DNA of 64,000 nucleotides, taken from positions 901,001-965,000 of the forward strand of contig NZ_JAZHRR010000001.1 in the NCBI RefSeq assembly GCF_036924515.1, in the 5' to 3' direction. The number at the start of each line of letters is the position of its first letter. The stretch's first letter is position 1. Positions 53,096 to 62,063 of this stretch are shown one piece after another. Source of the DNA: Bradyrhizobium sp. AZCC 1610. GTDB taxonomy: Bacteria > Pseudomonadota > Alphaproteobacteria > Rhizobiales > Xanthobacteraceae. A program made the translations under genes and the position numbers. Below the pieces are notes generated by a model. The model searched no databases. It saw only the letters and a list, made by a program, of their open reading frames with translations, and was not told the origin of the DNA.

Positions 53096-53757
53096 TATTC
53101 GGTACCTTCTTCGATGGAGGAAACATAGGGTTCGATGGATCGTACGATCTCGCCAGAGCGGATCGGAACACAGTCGGGCGGAAAGTCTTGATGGAAACGC
53201 GCGCCGGCTTTCCCGGCGCGGTCGATAAAGCGTTCGAGATGGTCCATCGCACCGCTCGGCAGATCGTGCAGAACCATGAGACTCCACGGCTGCGATCGGC
53301 ACTGTTCCAAGGCCCGGTCGGCCCACCCGTCGGGATCGTCCCAGTCGCGCGGGATCGCGTTCCAGAGCACGCAGCTATGCTTGTTGCGCGCGAGATATTC
53401 GACCACGGAAGGCTTCAACAGCCGGTCGTCGAGATGGCCCCCGCCGCCGAACGGCCGGAACCAGCGATTGGCGTGCGCGAGGTTGCCGATCGCATCCTGC
53501 GTCCGGCCGATCTCGTGCTGTGCCGCTTCCGGATCCCGTTGCTGCCCGAGCGGCACCGTGTGCGTAAAAGTGTGATTGCCGATCCAGTGGCCTTCGTCAT
53601 GGGCCCGCGCCGCAAGCCGGCGGCGTTCGGGGTCGCCAAGCTTCTCGCCGATCACGAAGAAGGTCGTCTTGATGCCGCGTTCGCGTAAGGTATCGAGCAC
53701 GCGCGGCGTGACGCCGGGCTCGGGACCATTGTCGAATGTCAGCGTCAGATCGAACAC
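53095..53757 (-). CDS. Polysaccharide deacetylase (NodB-fold) family protein
   Basis: A 220-residue NodB-fold protein. Motif 1 is TFDNGPEP (Asp then Asn, one of the accepted forms), motif 2 GNHTFTH gives the His-x-x-x-His metal pair. It has no signal peptide, so it acts in the cytoplasm; together with the neighbouring FAH and ABC genes this suggests a small amide or imide substrate, as in PuuE-like relatives, rather than a cell-wall polymer. Confidence 0.82.
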   Translation of the reverse strand: MFDLTLTFDNGPEPGVTPRVLDTLRERGIKTTFFVIGEKLGDPERRRLAARAHDEGHWIGNHTFTHTVPLGQQRDPEAAQHEIGRTQDAIGNLAHANRWFRPFGGGGHLDDRLLKPSVVEYLARNKHSCVLWNAIPRDWDDPDGWADRALEQCRSQPWSLMVLHDLPSGAMDHLERFIDRAGKAGARFHQDFPPDCVPIRSGEIVRSIEPYVSSIEEGTE

Positions 53758-53769
53758 GCCGCTGCTCCG

Positions 53770-54570
53770 TCAGGTCGCAGGCTGAATGGCGCCGGCGGTG
53801 ATCTCGTCGGCGGCGCGCTGGCCGGCGCGTGACCCGGTCTGCCAGATCGCGGCCTTGCGCTCGATCCATTTGATGGCGGCGTTGAAGGCAATTGCCATCG
53901 CAAGCACCAGGAGAACGCCGGCGAAGACATGCGGGCTGTCGAGAATGGTGCGGTAGCGGGAAATCAGATAGCCGATGCCGGCGGACGAAATCAGCATCTC
54001 GGACACGACAACGCCGACGATCACGAGCGCACCGCCGACCCGCAGCCCCGACAGCACGGTCGGAATTGCCGCCGGAATGATCACGCGAACCAGCCGCTGG
54101 CTCAGCGTCGCGCCCATGCTGCGGGCGGCCAGCAGCAATTGCGGATCGATGGTCTGGATCCCGGCGGCGGTCGCGAGCATCGTCGGCAGGAATCCATAAA
54201 TGGAAGCGAACGCGATCTTGGATTCCGAGCCGATGCCGAGCCACACCGTGAAGACGGGATAGAGAATGACCAGCGGCACTGCATAAAGGCTCGATACCAT
54301 CGGCATGATCAGGATGCGCGGTCGCGGCAGGCTGCCGACGATGGCCCCTAACAGGATGCCGCCACCACAGGCAAAAGCCATCGAGATCGCGACCTCGTAG
54401 AGCGTCACGGCGAGCGCGTGGCCGTATTCACCCGCTTCGTTCCATCCGGCCGCAAGCGTCGACGACAGCGACGGCAGGAACAGTTCCGGAATGAAGCCGG
54501 CACGCGGCAGGATTTCCCACAGCGCAATCAGGCCGATCACGATCAATCTGCGAAGCGTCGCTGCGGTCAT
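53770..54570 (-). CDS. ABC transporter permease, nitrate/sulfonate/taurine type (second)
   Basis: A 266-residue permease with the SsuC/TauC pattern (LIALWEILPRAGF, LLAARSMGATLSQRLVRVIIPAAIPT as EAA loop). Eight bases after the ATPase gene. It differs from the other permease of this cluster (55354), so the channel may be a heterodimer. Confidence 0.88.
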   Translation of the reverse strand: MTAATLRRLIVIGLIALWEILPRAGFIPELFLPSLSSTLAAGWNEAGEYGHALAVTLYEVAISMAFACGGGILLGAIVGSLPRPRILIMPMVSSLYAVPLVILYPVFTVWLGIGSESKIAFASIYGFLPTMLATAAGIQTIDPQLLLAARSMGATLSQRLVRVIIPAAIPTVLSGLRVGGALVIVGVVVSEMLISSAGIGYLISRYRTILDSPHVFAGVLLVLAMAIAFNAAIKWIERKAAIWQTGSRAGQRAADEITAGAIQPAT

Positions 54571-54577
54571 CTCTGCC

Positions 54578-55375
54578 TCACGCCGATTTTCGGATATGCC
54601 GCCAGATGCGGTCGCGCAGCGTGCCGAACGTGTCGCCGCTCAGCATTTCATATGTACGCGGGCGGGGCAGCGAGACCTGCAGATGATCGACAATGCGGCC
54701 GGGGCGCGGCGACATCACGATGACCTCGTCGGCGAGGTAGACCGCTTCGGTCAGGCTGTGGGTGACGAACACCACCGTCTTGCCGGTCGCCGCCCAGATC
54801 CGCAACAATTCGTCGCCCATGGTCATGCGGGTCTGTTCGTCAAGCGCGGCAAACGGTTCGTCCATCAGCAGCACCGGTGGGTCCTGAACCAGCCCGCGCG
54901 CGATCGAGACGCGCTGCTTCATGCCGCCGGACAGTTCGTGCGGATGGCGCTTGCCGAAACCGTCGAGGCCGACGAGCTTCAAGGCGTCCTGTGCCCTGGC
55001 ACGACGATCGCTCTTGGTGACGCCGCGCAGCGCCAGCGGAAACTCGACGTTCTCTTCCGCCGTCAGCCAGGGAAACAGGCTGGCTTCCTGAAACACCACG
55101 CCGACCCGGTTCGGATCGGGCTCCGGGATCGGCGCGCCGCTGATGGTGATGGTGCCCGAGGTCTGCTGGCGCAGGCCCGCCATCATCATCAGAAGCGTCG
55201 ACTTGCCGCAGCCGCTCGGGCCGACCAGCACGACGAAGCGGCCGGGCTTGACGTCGAGCGAGACGTCCTCGAGCGCGACGACGTCCTGCGTCGTGGTCTT
55301 GAAGACCTGCCCGACATTGCGGACCTCGACCGCGCCGGCCGGCTTCAGCGGGGTTATGTTCGCCAATGGCTGCAT
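54578..55375 (-). CDS. ABC transporter ATPase, SsuB/TauB/NrtD type
   Basis: A 265-residue ATPase: Walker A GPSGCGKST, Q-loop FQEASLFPW, signature ELSGGMKQRVSIARGL, Walker B VLLMDEPFAALD, switch FVTHSLTEAVYLADE. The start at 55375 (MQPLANITPL) lies within the end of the preceding permease gene. Confidence 0.9.
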   Translation of the reverse strand: MQPLANITPLKPAGAVEVRNVGQVFKTTTQDVVALEDVSLDVKPGRFVVLVGPSGCGKSTLLMMMAGLRQQTSGTITISGAPIPEPDPNRVGVVFQEASLFPWLTAEENVEFPLALRGVTKSDRRARAQDALKLVGLDGFGKRHPHELSGGMKQRVSIARGLVQDPPVLLMDEPFAALDEQTRMTMGDELLRIWAATGKTVVFVTHSLTEAVYLADEVIVMSPRPGRIVDHLQVSLPRPRTYEMLSGDTFGTLRDRIWRHIRKSA

Positions 55376-56106
55376 CGTGTTTCCACCCATCTGACCAGTT
55401 CATTGAAGGTGATCGCGATCACGGCGATCATCACCACGCCGGCCAGCAACTGCTTCATCTGAAAATTCTCGCCCCAGGTTGCGATCTGGTGGCCGATGCC
55501 GTCGCGCGAGGCGTACATTTCGGCGAGGATGACGCCGGTGAGATTGAAGATCATCGAGATCCGCAGCGCCTCCAGCAGAACGGGGAGCATGCTCGGCAGA
55601 TAGACGCGGAAGGCGGTCTGCATTGGCGTTGCGCCATAGGAGCGTGCGACGGTCAAATGCTCAACCTTGACCGACTCCACCGCCGTCGTGGTCGACATGA
55701 TCACGATGAAGATGGTCGAGAAGAAGCCGAAGCCGACCTTCTGCGCAAAGCCGACCCCGAACACCAGGATGAACATCGGCAGGAAGATCGATTTCGGAAT
55801 GCTGAAGGCGAAGAACAGCAGCGGCTTTGCCACGTCGGCGAAATAGCGGTTCTCTGCAATCAGAAAACCGATCAGCGCGCCGACGGGGACGGCGAGCGCA
55901 AACGCCGTCACCACCTCGGTCGCGGTGACGGCAAGGTCCTTGCGCACGCTCGCCCGCTGCAGGAGTTCGCCGAGCGTTGCCAGCGTGTCGGAGGCGGAAG
56001 GAAGCAGGCGCGGGTTGACGAGGCCGGTCCGCGACAGGATTTCCCATATCGCAAACAGCGCCACCACGATGGCGACCCGCGCCGCCTTTACGCCTAATCC
56101 GCGCAT
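55354..56106 (-). CDS. ABC transporter permease, nitrate/sulfonate/taurine type (first)
   Basis: A 250-residue permease (FAIWEILSRTGLVNPRLLPS near the start; VARSYGATPMQTAFRVYLPS as EAA loop). Nine bases after the binding-protein gene; the end overlaps the ATPase start. Confidence 0.88.
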   Translation of the reverse strand: MRGLGVKAARVAIVVALFAIWEILSRTGLVNPRLLPSASDTLATLGELLQRASVRKDLAVTATEVVTAFALAVPVGALIGFLIAENRYFADVAKPLLFFAFSIPKSIFLPMFILVFGVGFAQKVGFGFFSTIFIVIMSTTTAVESVKVEHLTVARSYGATPMQTAFRVYLPSMLPVLLEALRISMIFNLTGVILAEMYASRDGIGHQIATWGENFQMKQLLAGVVMIAVIAITFNELVRWVETRCSHWRT

Positions 56107-56115
56107 CGCGCCGCC

Positions 56116-57087
56116 TCAGGGCTTGGTCGGAACCGGCTTGAACTGCGTCGAGATAATCTCGGCGACGGGCCCAAGGTCCTTCATGCCGCCGGCCTTGGCC
56201 ATGTCGAGCGCGAGCTGAAGCTGCTCCGGAATCTTGGGCCCGTCCATGCTGCCGTCGGTTTCCAGCTTCATGATCGTGTTTTCATATTCCAGCGCCGCGA
56301 TCTCGGCGGGGATTTCATAGAGCTCGGTGATCAGTTTGACGGACGCGTCCTTGTTGGCGCGCATGAAGGCGAGCGCGCCATAGAGCGCATTCAGCGTCTT
56401 CTGCACCATCTGCGGCTTGTCCTGCACGTATTTGTCGAGCGCGATCCAGCCGGCGGCGAGGTTCGGCGGCACTTCCCTGGAGAAGTCGAGGATGGTGCGC
56501 GCTTCGCCCGATTTGGAAATCTGGAAGCTCAGCGGCGAGTAAACCACGGCTGCGTCGACATTGCCGGCGAGCAGGTTCGGTACCAGCCCGCCGCCGCCGA
56601 CGGGCACGCGGGTGAACTCGATCTTCTTGTCCTGCTGGGTCCACAGCGCCAGCAGGTCGGAGCCGGATCCCGCGGAGGTGATCGCGACCTTCTTGCCGGC
56701 CAAATCCTTGACGCCGAGCGTCGATTTCGAAAGCGTCATCAATTGCCAGCCGTAATAGCCCATGGCGGCATTTGCGAGCACTTTGGAGTTCACGCCCTTC
56801 TTGCGTCCGGCTGATACCAGCGAAGTCGCGTCGAGAATGACGTCGGCAGCACCCGCCGCCATCGCTTCGAACGTCTCGGCGCCGCCGCGATAGATCGTAA
56901 GCTCCGCCGCAATGCCTTCCTTCTCGAACAGCTTTTGGCGTACCGCGGTTTCCGCGATCGTGGTCGGCCAGTAAGTTTTGGTGGGAAGGCCGATGCGGAC
57001 AGTGTCGGCGGCTTGCACGGTGGCTGATGCGCCAAGGACGGTGCCTACCGTGATCGTTGCCAGGATGTGGCGTCGCGTGATCTTCAT
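56116..57087 (-). CDS. ABC transporter substrate-binding protein, NMT1/THI5-like (nitrate/sulfonate type)
   Basis: A 323-residue binding protein with a signal peptide starting ITRRHILATITVG (cut near VQAAD), possibly Tat. Lobe segments IGLPTKTYWPTTIAETAVRQ, AAGAADVILDATSLV and AITSAGSGSDLLALW fit the SsuA/TauA/NMT1 fold. First gene of the importer operon and 50 bases after the GntR gene. Ligand not visible. Confidence 0.88.
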   Translation of the reverse strand: MKITRRHILATITVGTVLGASATVQAADTVRIGLPTKTYWPTTIAETAVRQKLFEKEGIAAELTIYRGGAETFEAMAAGAADVILDATSLVSAGRKKGVNSKVLANAAMGYYGWQLMTLSKSTLGVKDLAGKKVAITSAGSGSDLLALWTQQDKKIEFTRVPVGGGGLVPNLLAGNVDAAVVYSPLSFQISKSGEARTILDFSREVPPNLAAGWIALDKYVQDKPQMVQKTLNALYGALAFMRANKDASVKLITELYEIPAEIAALEYENTIMKLETDGSMDGPKIPEQLQLALDMAKAGGMKDLGPVAEIISTQFKPVPTKP

Positions 57088-57137
57088 TGACGTTTCCCTT
57101 TGCTTTTTCTTGATTGGTTTGGTCTTCGAGCGATCGA

Positions 57138-57867
57138 TCAGGCGGTGTCGGCACCCCCGGAAGCTTTTGCTGTAGCGAACTCGACGAGGTGCATGGTCGT
57201 CATGAAATGCTTCGAGAGTGCCGCGACCGCGGCATCGGCATCGCGCTTGAGCACGGCATCCACGATTGCCGTGTGTTCCGCCTCGACGTTGCGGGATTTT
57301 TCGGTGTTACGTCGGATCGCGAGCCTTCGATATCGCTCGCTCTGCTCGTGCAGCACATCACGAAACCCGAGCAGCCATTGCGAGCCGCAGGCATTCACCA
57401 GTGTGCGATGAAAGACGCGGTGCCGCACCACCCATTCCTCATAGTGATGGGTTGGATCGTCGGGATAGGTGTGAGGAACGGCGCAGAGCGCCGCGAACGA
57501 TTTCTCCACCGAGGCAAGCCATGCCGCGTCGCCGCGCTCGATCGAGCGCCGCAGCGCCAGCCCTTCGATATCGACGCGGGTTTGCGTCACGTCGCGAAGG
57601 TCCGCAGGCGATACCGGGCTGACGCGAAAGCCGCGCTGGTCGGAATGCCTGCACCAGCCCGTCGGCAACCAGCCGCGACAGCGCCTCGCGCACCGCGGCA
57701 AGGCTGACCGAAAACTGTTTTGCGAGACCGGCGATATGCAGCTTCTGGCCGGGCAGCAGCCGGGTCGAAAGAATGTCCGCGCGCAGTCGCTCCTGAACGG
57801 CGGACGTCAGGCTTCGAGGCCGTTCGTCGGCAAGACTCTCACCAAAACTCAACCCGATACTGCTCAT
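57138..57867 (-). pseudogene. GntR-family (FCD) regulator with a frameshift
   Basis: The N-terminal winged helix is complete (AVQERLRADILSTRLLPGQKL, VSLAAVREALSRLVADGLVQ). Near 57641-57650 the frame shifts; the rest, from SDQRGFRVSPVSPADLRD through the FCD domain (HHYEEWVVRHRVFHRTLVNAC with metal-site His) to 57138, is in another frame. One lost base explains it. The gene precedes the importer operon and would be its regulator if intact. Confidence 0.82.
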
Positions 57868-57907
57868 GGCAGCGGAGATTGGCGAGGGAAGCCGATGTCG
57901 TCAATCG

Positions 57908-57919
57908 AAAATCGATTTT
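57908..57919. promoter_or_regulatory. AT-rich palindrome upstream of the GntR gene
   Basis: AAAATCGATTTT is a perfect 12-base palindrome about 40 bases before the GntR start; a candidate operator. Followed by an A/T-rich promoter-like stretch. Confidence 0.35.
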
Positions 57920-57963
57920 TTCTCTATAGCATTGCAGGGACTGCGATTTCCTAGCCATTTGTC

Positions 57964-58329
57964 TCAACTGGTCATCTGTCTGGGATCATAGAAGAACCGC
58001 TCCTCGATCAGTTGCTCGCCGCGCCAGTTCTGCCAGGCGATCTCTTCCAGCGTTCGCACCGACCCATCCGCGCTGGTGAATGTGAATTTCCAACGCGCGG
58101 CTACGGTATCGCCGTCGATCAGGCTTGGCCCGATCCGCGCCGCCTCGATCTTGCTGAAGGCCGCCATCACGCCGCGCTCCTTGGCAACCAGCGCGTCACG
58201 GCCGACGACGGGCTCGGAAGTGTTCTCCCGCGTTGAGGCGTCGGGCGCATAGAACTGTTCGATCGCAACGACGTAGTCACCGGCTTCCACCAGCTTAACG
58301 AACGCTTCGACGGTCTGACGGCTGGGCAT
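57964..58329 (-). CDS. SnoaL-like/NTF2-fold protein
   Basis: A 121-residue SnoaL_2 domain protein (VEAFVKLVEAGDYVVAIEQFYAPDA, ARWKFTFTSADG, WRGEQLIEERFFYDP). Divergent from the TetR gene at 58430, with tandem palindromes in between, so it is likely under that regulator. Function unknown; such proteins often modify small substrates or bind them. Confidence 0.85.
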   Translation of the reverse strand: MPSRQTVEAFVKLVEAGDYVVAIEQFYAPDASTRENTSEPVVGRDALVAKERGVMAAFSKIEAARIGPSLIDGDTVAARWKFTFTSADGSVRTLEEIAWQNWRGEQLIEERFFYDPRQMTS

Positions 58330-58348
58330 GCGTGTCCTCGTGTTACAA

Positions 58349-58385
58349 ACCGACTACAAGTCGGTAAATACCGACCGAAGGTCGG
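58349..58385. promoter_or_regulatory. Two tandem palindromic operators between SnoaL and TetR genes
   Basis: ACCGAC-TACAA-GTCGGT (58349-58365) and CCGACC-GAA-GGTCGG (58371-58385) share the CCGAC/GTCGG arms with centres 21 bases apart. A third half site, CCGTCGGTT, starts at 58399. The layout suits cooperative binding by the TetR protein to control both divergent genes. Confidence 0.6.
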
Positions 58386-58429
58386 AAAGTCAACTGGCCG
58401 TCGGTTTGAATTTCGACTAGACAAAGGCG

Positions 58430-59017
58430 ATGGCGAAACAGGCTGAACGCCGCCTGGCGACAACGGAAGCAATCCTGAAGGCGGGACGCCGGCTGTTCGG
58501 CGAACGCGGCTTTGCCGCCACCACCATGGACGACATCGCGGAATCCGCGCGGGTCGCGAAGGGGGCGGTCTATCATCACTTCGCAACCAAGGAGGCGGTT
58601 TTCGAAGCGGTGTTCGATTCCGTCTCCCGGGATCTCGTGGCCGACATCGAACGCGCCACCCGATCCGAACGCGATGTGCTGGCGGCGATGGTTGCCGGCA
58701 CCCAGCATTACTTTGCGGCCTGCGCCAAGGGGCCGACCGGCCAGATCATCCTGCGCGACGGTCCGGCGGTGCTGGGCTGGGAGCGCTGGCGCGAAATCGA
58801 CGCCGAGCATTTCGGCGGCAAGTTTCCGCGCGCGCTGGCGGCTGCGATGGACGCTGGTCTGATCGCGCGACAGCCGATCGAACCGCTGTCGCGGTTACTG
58901 CTGGGCGCTGTTACCGAGGCCGCCGTTGCCTGCGCGGGGCGGCCGGATGTGATCAAGGCCGGCTCCGAATATAGTCTCGCCTTCAAGTCGTTACTCGAAG
59001 CGCTCCGTTTGCGGTGA
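58430..59017 (+). CDS. TetR-family regulator
   Basis: A 195-residue TetR protein: HTH FAATTMDDIAESARVAKGAVYHHFATKEAVFEAV, and a C-terminal ligand domain (TetR_C_33-like; WERWREIDAEHFGG). Tandem CCGAC palindromes upstream are its likely operators. It and the SnoaL gene form a small divergent unit. Confidence 0.9.
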   Translation: MAKQAERRLATTEAILKAGRRLFGERGFAATTMDDIAESARVAKGAVYHHFATKEAVFEAVFDSVSRDLVADIERATRSERDVLAAMVAGTQHYFAACAKGPTGQIILRDGPAVLGWERWREIDAEHFGGKFPRALAAAMDAGLIARQPIEPLSRLLLGAVTEAAVACAGRPDVIKAGSEYSLAFKSLLEALRLR

Positions 59018-59097
59018 CAGTTTGCGCGGATCTCGCGGTCCGCTCCTCTCAGTTCCGGCCCAGAATTGTCGTGACAACTTCTCGATCTTAACCTAAA

Positions 59098-59115
59098 TAG
59101 TTCGTATGCGAAGTA
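59098..59115. promoter_or_regulatory. MarR-type dyad upstream of the MarR gene
   Basis: TAGTTCG-TATG-CGAAGTA: arms TTCG/CGAA are perfect with near-symmetric flanks, 18 bases before the MarR start. Many MarR proteins of this group control acyl-CoA genes from such TTCG...CGAA dyads. Confidence 0.5.
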
Positions 59116-59133
59116 AATGAAAAACCTGTCCAG

Positions 59134-59574
59134 ATGAGCCCCCGTCGCGAGCATCGCCTGGTATTCCTGCTCAATGTCGCGCAGCGCAGGCTGCAGCGCT
59201 GGATGGCGGCGCAAACCCAGCAGTGCGGCGTCACGGCCGCGCAGTCGGGGTTGCTGTTCGTTCTGGGCCAGCGCGATGGCGTGTTGATGGGTGAAGCGGG
59301 CGCGGCGCTCGATCTCGGCCCGCCCGGCATCAGCGGCTTGGTCGACCGGATGACGGCGGCGAACCTCATCAGGCGCCGCGCCGATCCGGACGACGGCCGG
59401 GCGTGGCGGCTGTGGCTGACGCCATCCGGCCGCACCGCGCTGGCGCAGTCGAAGGCCGGGCTCATCGAGGTCAACGCGCGCCTCACGGAAGGATTTAGCG
59501 AAGCCGAGATCGATGTCGTCGCGCGCTGGCTCACCAGCCTGCAATCGAGATTTCCCAGAGGAGAAGACGAATGA
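59134..59574 (+). CDS. MarR-family regulator
   Basis: A 146-residue winged-helix protein: GVTAAQSGLLFVL, MGEAGAALDLGPPGISGLVDRMTAANLI recognition region, wing RRADPDDGRAWRLWLT. Coupled by ATGA to an enoyl-CoA hydratase-like gene, so an acyl-CoA thioester may be the effector, by analogy to BadR/CouR-type regulators. The dyad 59098-59115 is the likely site. Confidence 0.88.
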   Translation: MSPRREHRLVFLLNVAQRRLQRWMAAQTQQCGVTAAQSGLLFVLGQRDGVLMGEAGAALDLGPPGISGLVDRMTAANLIRRRADPDDGRAWRLWLTPSGRTALAQSKAGLIEVNARLTEGFSEAEIDVVARWLTSLQSRFPRGEDE

Positions 59575-60353
59575 CCGAGCATATCAAGATCGAGAAGAGC
59601 GACGGGATTTTGAGCCTGACGATGGCTCGCCCCGACAAGAAGAACGCGCTGACGAATGCGATGTACGGTGCGCTTGCGGACGCGATCGAAGCCGCCGAGA
59701 CGGATTCATCCGTACGCGTGTTGCTGATCCGCGGCGAGGGCGACATGTTCACCGCCGGCAACGACGTCGGCGAGTTCGCCGCCATCGCGACAGGCGCCGT
59801 TCAGGGCGAGCGGCATGTCGGCCGTTTCCTGCAGGCGCTCGCAAAATCGAGCCGTCCGCTGGTCGCAGCCGTCCAGGGCCGCGCCGTCGGCATCGGCACC
59901 ACGATGCTGCTACATTGCGATCTGGTCGTGCTGGCCGAGAACGCGCTGCTTTCAACGCCGTTCGTCAATCTGGCATTGGTGCCGGAAGCCGCCTCCAGCC
60001 TGTTGATGCCGCTTCGCATCGGGTATGCGCGCGCCTACGAGATGTTCGCGCTCGGCGAAGCCGTCGATGCCAAGTCCGCGTTTGCTTGGGGGCTCGCCAA
60101 CCGGGTGGTGCCGCTGGACAAACTCGACGCTGAAGCAAGAGCGCTCGCGTCCCGGCTGGCGAAGCAGCCGGCGGGCGCCGTCAGCACGACGAAGCGGCTG
60201 ATGCGCAATCCGGAGCTTCTCATGGCGCAGATCAAGGCGGAAAGCGAGCAGTTCGCGGAGCGCCTGAAAACCGCCGAGGCGCGCGAGGCCTTCGTCGCAT
60301 TCGCCGAACGCCGGCCGCCAGACTTTTTGAAACTCGCAAAACAGCCGGCGTAG
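59571..60353 (+). CDS. Enoyl-CoA hydratase/isomerase family protein
   Basis: A 260-residue crotonase-fold enzyme. The oxyanion-hole loops are present (MFTAGNDVGEF and QGRAVGIGTTML). The first hydratase glutamate position is replaced (GIGTTML where hydratases have GxExxL), while the second acid is kept (LVPEAASS). One-glutamate members are usually delta3,delta2-enoyl-CoA isomerases, so isomerase is the better guess. In operon with marR. Confidence 0.88.
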   Translation: MTEHIKIEKSDGILSLTMARPDKKNALTNAMYGALADAIEAAETDSSVRVLLIRGEGDMFTAGNDVGEFAAIATGAVQGERHVGRFLQALAKSSRPLVAAVQGRAVGIGTTMLLHCDLVVLAENALLSTPFVNLALVPEAASSLLMPLRIGYARAYEMFALGEAVDAKSAFAWGLANRVVPLDKLDAEARALASRLAKQPAGAVSTTKRLMRNPELLMAQIKAESEQFAERLKTAEAREAFVAFAERRPPDFLKLAKQPA

Positions 60354-60439
60354 CCGCTTTCTCCCCGCCCGCGACCGGGAGGCAATTGACCGCCCGTGAC
60401 GGCCCCGCTACCTCTTTCGGGTCGCGTGCGGGGAAACAA

Positions 60440-62053
60440 ATGAACAAGAACAATGACACTTCCGAATTCGATTACGTCATCGTCGGCGCCGGCTCGGCCG
60501 GATGCGTGCTCGCCAATCGCCTGAGCGCCGACGGCAAGCATTCCGTGTTGCTGCTGGAGGCCGGACTGAAGGATACCAATCTCTGGATCCACGTGCCGCT
60601 CGGCTACGGAAAGCTGTTCAAGGAAAAATCCGTCAACTGGATGTACCAGACCGAGCCGGAACCGGGATTGAACGGCCGGCAAGTGTTCCAGCCGCGCGGA
60701 AAAGTGCTCGGCGGCTCCAGTTCGATCAACGGCTTGCTCTATGTGCGTGGCCAGCACGAGGATTACGATCGCTGGCGCCAGCGCGGCAATGCCGGCTGGG
60801 GCTACGACGATGTGCTGCCCTATTTCAAGAAGGCCGAAAATCAGCAGCGCGGGCCTGACAAGTACCATGGCAGCGGCGGCCCGCTGCCGGTGTCGGACTG
60901 GCGGCATCACGATCCCCTGTCGGAAGCCTTTGTGATAGCTGCGGCCGAGACCGGTGTTCCGACCAATCCCGATTTCAACGGCGCCACGCAGGAGGGCGCG
61001 GGATTTTTCCAGACGACGACGCGGCGTGGGCGCCGGGCCAGCACGGCGTTCTCCTACCTTCGTCCCGCCAGGAAGCGGCCTAACCTGCACATCGAGACTT
61101 CCGCGCTGGCGCAGCGCATCCTGTTCGAGGGCCGCCGCGCCAAGGCGGTCCAGTACAAGCAGGAAGGCCGCGTGCGCACGGTGCGGGCGCGCAAGGAAAT
61201 CCTGGTTTCCAGCGGCGCGTATAATTCGCCGCAATTGCTGCAGCTCTCGGGCGTTGGACCGGCCGACTTGTTGAAGCAGCACGGCATTGAGATCGTGCTC
61301 GACGCACCCGGCGTCGGCAACGATCTGCAGGACCACATGCAGGTACGGTTGATCACGCGTTGCGCGCAAAAGGTCACACTCAACGATGTCGTCAACAATC
61401 CGGTACGCCGGGTGATGGCGGGCATTCAATACGTCGCATTGCGCAAGGGGCCGCTGACGATCGCCGCCGGCACCTCGGGCGCATTCTTCAAGACCAGCCC
61501 GCGGCTGGCGTCACCCGATATCCAGATTCACTTCCTGCCGTTCTCGACCGACAAGATGGGCGAGAAGCTGCACGCGCTCTCGGGCTTTACCGCTTCAGTC
61601 TGCCAGTTGCGTCCCGAAAGCCGCGGCTCGCTGCGCATCAAAAGCGCAGATCCTTCCATGCCACCGGAAATCCGCATCAACTATCTCGCGACCGAAACCG
61701 ATCGCCGCGCCTTCATCGATGGCATCCGCATCCTGCGCAGCATCCTCGCAGCCCCTGCACTGAAGGCTTACGCGGTCGCGGAGGTCGATCCCGGTCCGAA
61801 AGTGCAGAGCGACGACGAATTGCTGGACTTCTGCCGCCGCACCGGCAGCACGGTCTATCACCCGACCTCGACCTGCCGCATGGGCAGCGATGCGCTTGCC
61901 GTCGTCGACCAGCGCTTATGCGTGCGCGGCATCGAAGGCCTGCGCGTGGTCGATGCGTCCATCATGCCCGACCTGATGTCGGGCAATACCAACGCGCCGA
62001 CCATCATGATCGCCGAAAAGGCGTCGGATATGATCCTGGAGGATGCAAGGTAG
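60440..62053 (+). CDS. GMC-family FAD oxidoreductase (choline dehydrogenase-like)
   Basis: A 537-residue GMC enzyme: FAD motif VIVGAGSAGCVLANRLS, GMC signature GKVLGGSSSINGLLYVRG, second signature SSGAYNSPQLLQLSGVG, catalytic His in YHPTSTCRMG and Asn in MSGNTNAPT. It oxidises an alcohol to an aldehyde. The start at 60440 follows GGGGA. Relatives are choline, alcohol and polyethylene-glycol dehydrogenases; betaine-operon genes are absent, so choline is not assured. Confidence 0.9.
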   Translation: MNKNNDTSEFDYVIVGAGSAGCVLANRLSADGKHSVLLLEAGLKDTNLWIHVPLGYGKLFKEKSVNWMYQTEPEPGLNGRQVFQPRGKVLGGSSSINGLLYVRGQHEDYDRWRQRGNAGWGYDDVLPYFKKAENQQRGPDKYHGSGGPLPVSDWRHHDPLSEAFVIAAAETGVPTNPDFNGATQEGAGFFQTTTRRGRRASTAFSYLRPARKRPNLHIETSALAQRILFEGRRAKAVQYKQEGRVRTVRARKEILVSSGAYNSPQLLQLSGVGPADLLKQHGIEIVLDAPGVGNDLQDHMQVRLITRCAQKVTLNDVVNNPVRRVMAGIQYVALRKGPLTIAAGTSGAFFKTSPRLASPDIQIHFLPFSTDKMGEKLHALSGFTASVCQLRPESRGSLRIKSADPSMPPEIRINYLATETDRRAFIDGIRILRSILAAPALKAYAVAEVDPGPKVQSDDELLDFCRRTGSTVYHPTSTCRMGSDALAVVDQRLCVRGIEGLRVVDASIMPDLMSGNTNAPTIMIAEKASDMILEDAR

Positions 62054-62063
62054 GCGTCTGACC

